A stretch of DNA of 6,466 nucleotides from assembly GCA_020442235.1 (NCBI GenBank), contig JAGRKQ010000117.1:1-6466 (forward strand), given 5' to 3'. The DNA comes from Hyphomicrobiaceae bacterium. Its GTDB lineage: Bacteria; Pseudomonadota; Alphaproteobacteria; Rhizobiales; MH13. Positions 5,741 to 6,466 of this stretch are shown here, in pieces. The translations under genes and the position numbers were made by a program. Within the stretch, counting starts at the first letter, position 1. Each line of letters opens with the position of its first letter. The notes under the pieces are model-generated. The model was not told the origin of the DNA. It saw nothing but the letters and a program-made list of their open reading frames with translations, and did not search any database.

Positions 5741-6466
5741 ATGACCGTCTCCGCCAATGTCCTTCTGCTTCCCGGCGACGGGATCGGCCCCGAAGCCACC
5801 CTTGAGGTGAAGAAGCTGATGACCCGGCTTGCCGAGACGGGGCTTGCCCGGTTCGAGATCGAAGAAGACCTCGTCGGCGGCTCGGCCTTCGATGCGCATG
5901 GCGAAGCGGTGTCGGACCAGACGATGGGCCGGGCGCTTGCCGCCGATGCGGTGCTGTTCGGCGCGGTCGGCGGGCCGAAGTGGGACAATGTGCCTTACGA
6001 CAAGCGCCCGGAAGCCGGCCTTCTGCGCCTGCGCAAGGATCTTCAGCTTTTCGCCAACCTGCGCCCGGCGATCTGCTATCCGGCGCTGGCGGAAGCTTCC
6101 TCGCTGAAGCGCGAGCTGGTGGAAGATCTCGACATTCTCATCATCCGCGAGCTGACCGGCGGGGTCTATTTCGGCGAGCCGAAGGAAATCGTCACGCTGG
6201 AGAACGGCGAACAGCGCGCCGTCGACACGCAGGTCTACACCACCCACGAGATCGACCGCATCGCCCGCGTCGCCTTCGACCTTGCCCGCACGCGCAAGAG
6301 CAAGGTTTCCTCGATGGAAAAGCGCAACGTCATGAAGTCGGGCGTGCTCTGGAACAAGGTCGTCTCGGCGGTCGGCAAGGATTATCCCGACGTGGCGCTG
6401 GAGCATGTCCTGGCGGACGCCGGCGGCATGCAGCTGGTGCGCGCGCCGAAGCAGTTCGACGTCATC
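5741..6466 (+). CDS. leuB: 3-isopropylmalate dehydrogenase LeuB (5' part, cut by window end)
   Basis: The first 242 residues of an enzyme usually about 360-370 long; the frame is open to the last base. LeuB oxidises and decarboxylates 3-isopropylmalate to 2-oxoisocaproate with NAD+ in leucine biosynthesis, acting as a cytoplasmic dimer. The N-terminus LLPGDGIGPEA (9-19) is classical. Substrate-binding arginines are Arg98 in LRK, Arg108 in LRP and Arg136 in IIRELTGGVYFGEPK (134-148), which also carries Tyr143. The catalytic lysine is Lys194 in SMEKRNVMKSG (191-201), and Asp226 in LADAGGMQLV (224-233) is the first metal ligand. The window stops just before the other two metal-binding aspartates. 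GAGGA at 5730-5734, six bases before the ATG, is a strong ribosome binding site. The 101-base leader has only a weak promoter candidate, TTGCAA (5675-5680) and TAATCG (5698-5703) with 17 bases between, and no leucine-rich leader peptide. Confidence 0.97.
   Translation, partial: MTVSANVLLLPGDGIGPEATLEVKKLMTRLAETGLARFEIEEDLVGGSAFDAHGEAVSDQTMGRALAADAVLFGAVGGPKWDNVPYDKRPEAGLLRLRKDLQLFANLRPAICYPALAEASSLKRELVEDLDILIIRELTGGVYFGEPKEIVTLENGEQRAVDTQVYTTHEIDRIARVAFDLARTRKSKVSSMEKRNVMKSGVLWNKVVSAVGKDYPDVALEHVLADAGGMQLVRAPKQFDVI

Noticed and set aside
5706..5744. Twelve-codon reading frame whose TGA overlaps the leuB ATG (ATGA)
   Set aside because: It has no ribosome binding site of its own and no leucine codons, so neither attenuation nor strong coupling is supported; a chance frame is likelier.

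Overview
This is a high-GC stretch of a bacterial chromosome with seven closely packed protein genes and no gene-free gap over about 145 bases. Codon use (strong G/C at third positions), the style of the proteins and the gene types suggest an alphaproteobacterium, probably of the Hyphomicrobiales (Rhizobiales) or a near relative. That placement is inferred from protein character, not from a marker gene. No tRNA, rRNA, CRISPR array, insertion sequence, phage gene or integrase was seen.

Left part (1-3190): a minus-strand CitE-like CoA-ester lyase, closest in appearance to (3S)-malyl-CoA thioesterase (Mcl2), is divergent from a plus-strand FAD-dependent amine/amino-acid oxidoreductase of the DAO family. 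A plus-strand pyridoxal kinase of the PdxY type follows the oxidoreductase after a 104-base gap. The 89-base divergent space holds a perfect TTGACA box facing the lyase.

Middle part (3191-4883): two minus-strand genes, a GNAT acetyltransferase of the RimJ/RimL kind and a secreted M23 (LytM-type) metallopeptidase, run toward the kinase. The peptidase and kinase stop codons are only 20 bases apart. The 143-base gap between acetyltransferase and peptidase contains a structured, internally repetitive element. A shorter, degenerate relative of it seems to lie at the left edge of the window, just past the lyase stop codon.

Right part (4884-6466): a plus-strand LysE/RhtB-family exporter is divergent from the acetyltransferase, with a 7-bp inverted repeat between them that could be an operator. 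It is followed by the first 242 codons of leuB (3-isopropylmalate dehydrogenase, leucine biosynthesis), which runs off the window end.

Overall this looks like ordinary core and semi-core metabolism: CoA-thioester turnover, amine oxidation, B6 salvage, cell-wall hydrolysis, amino-acid export and leucine synthesis. I see no convincing novel multi-gene system. The most interesting signal is the pair of related intergenic elements; the rest are small regulatory or motif-level observations.
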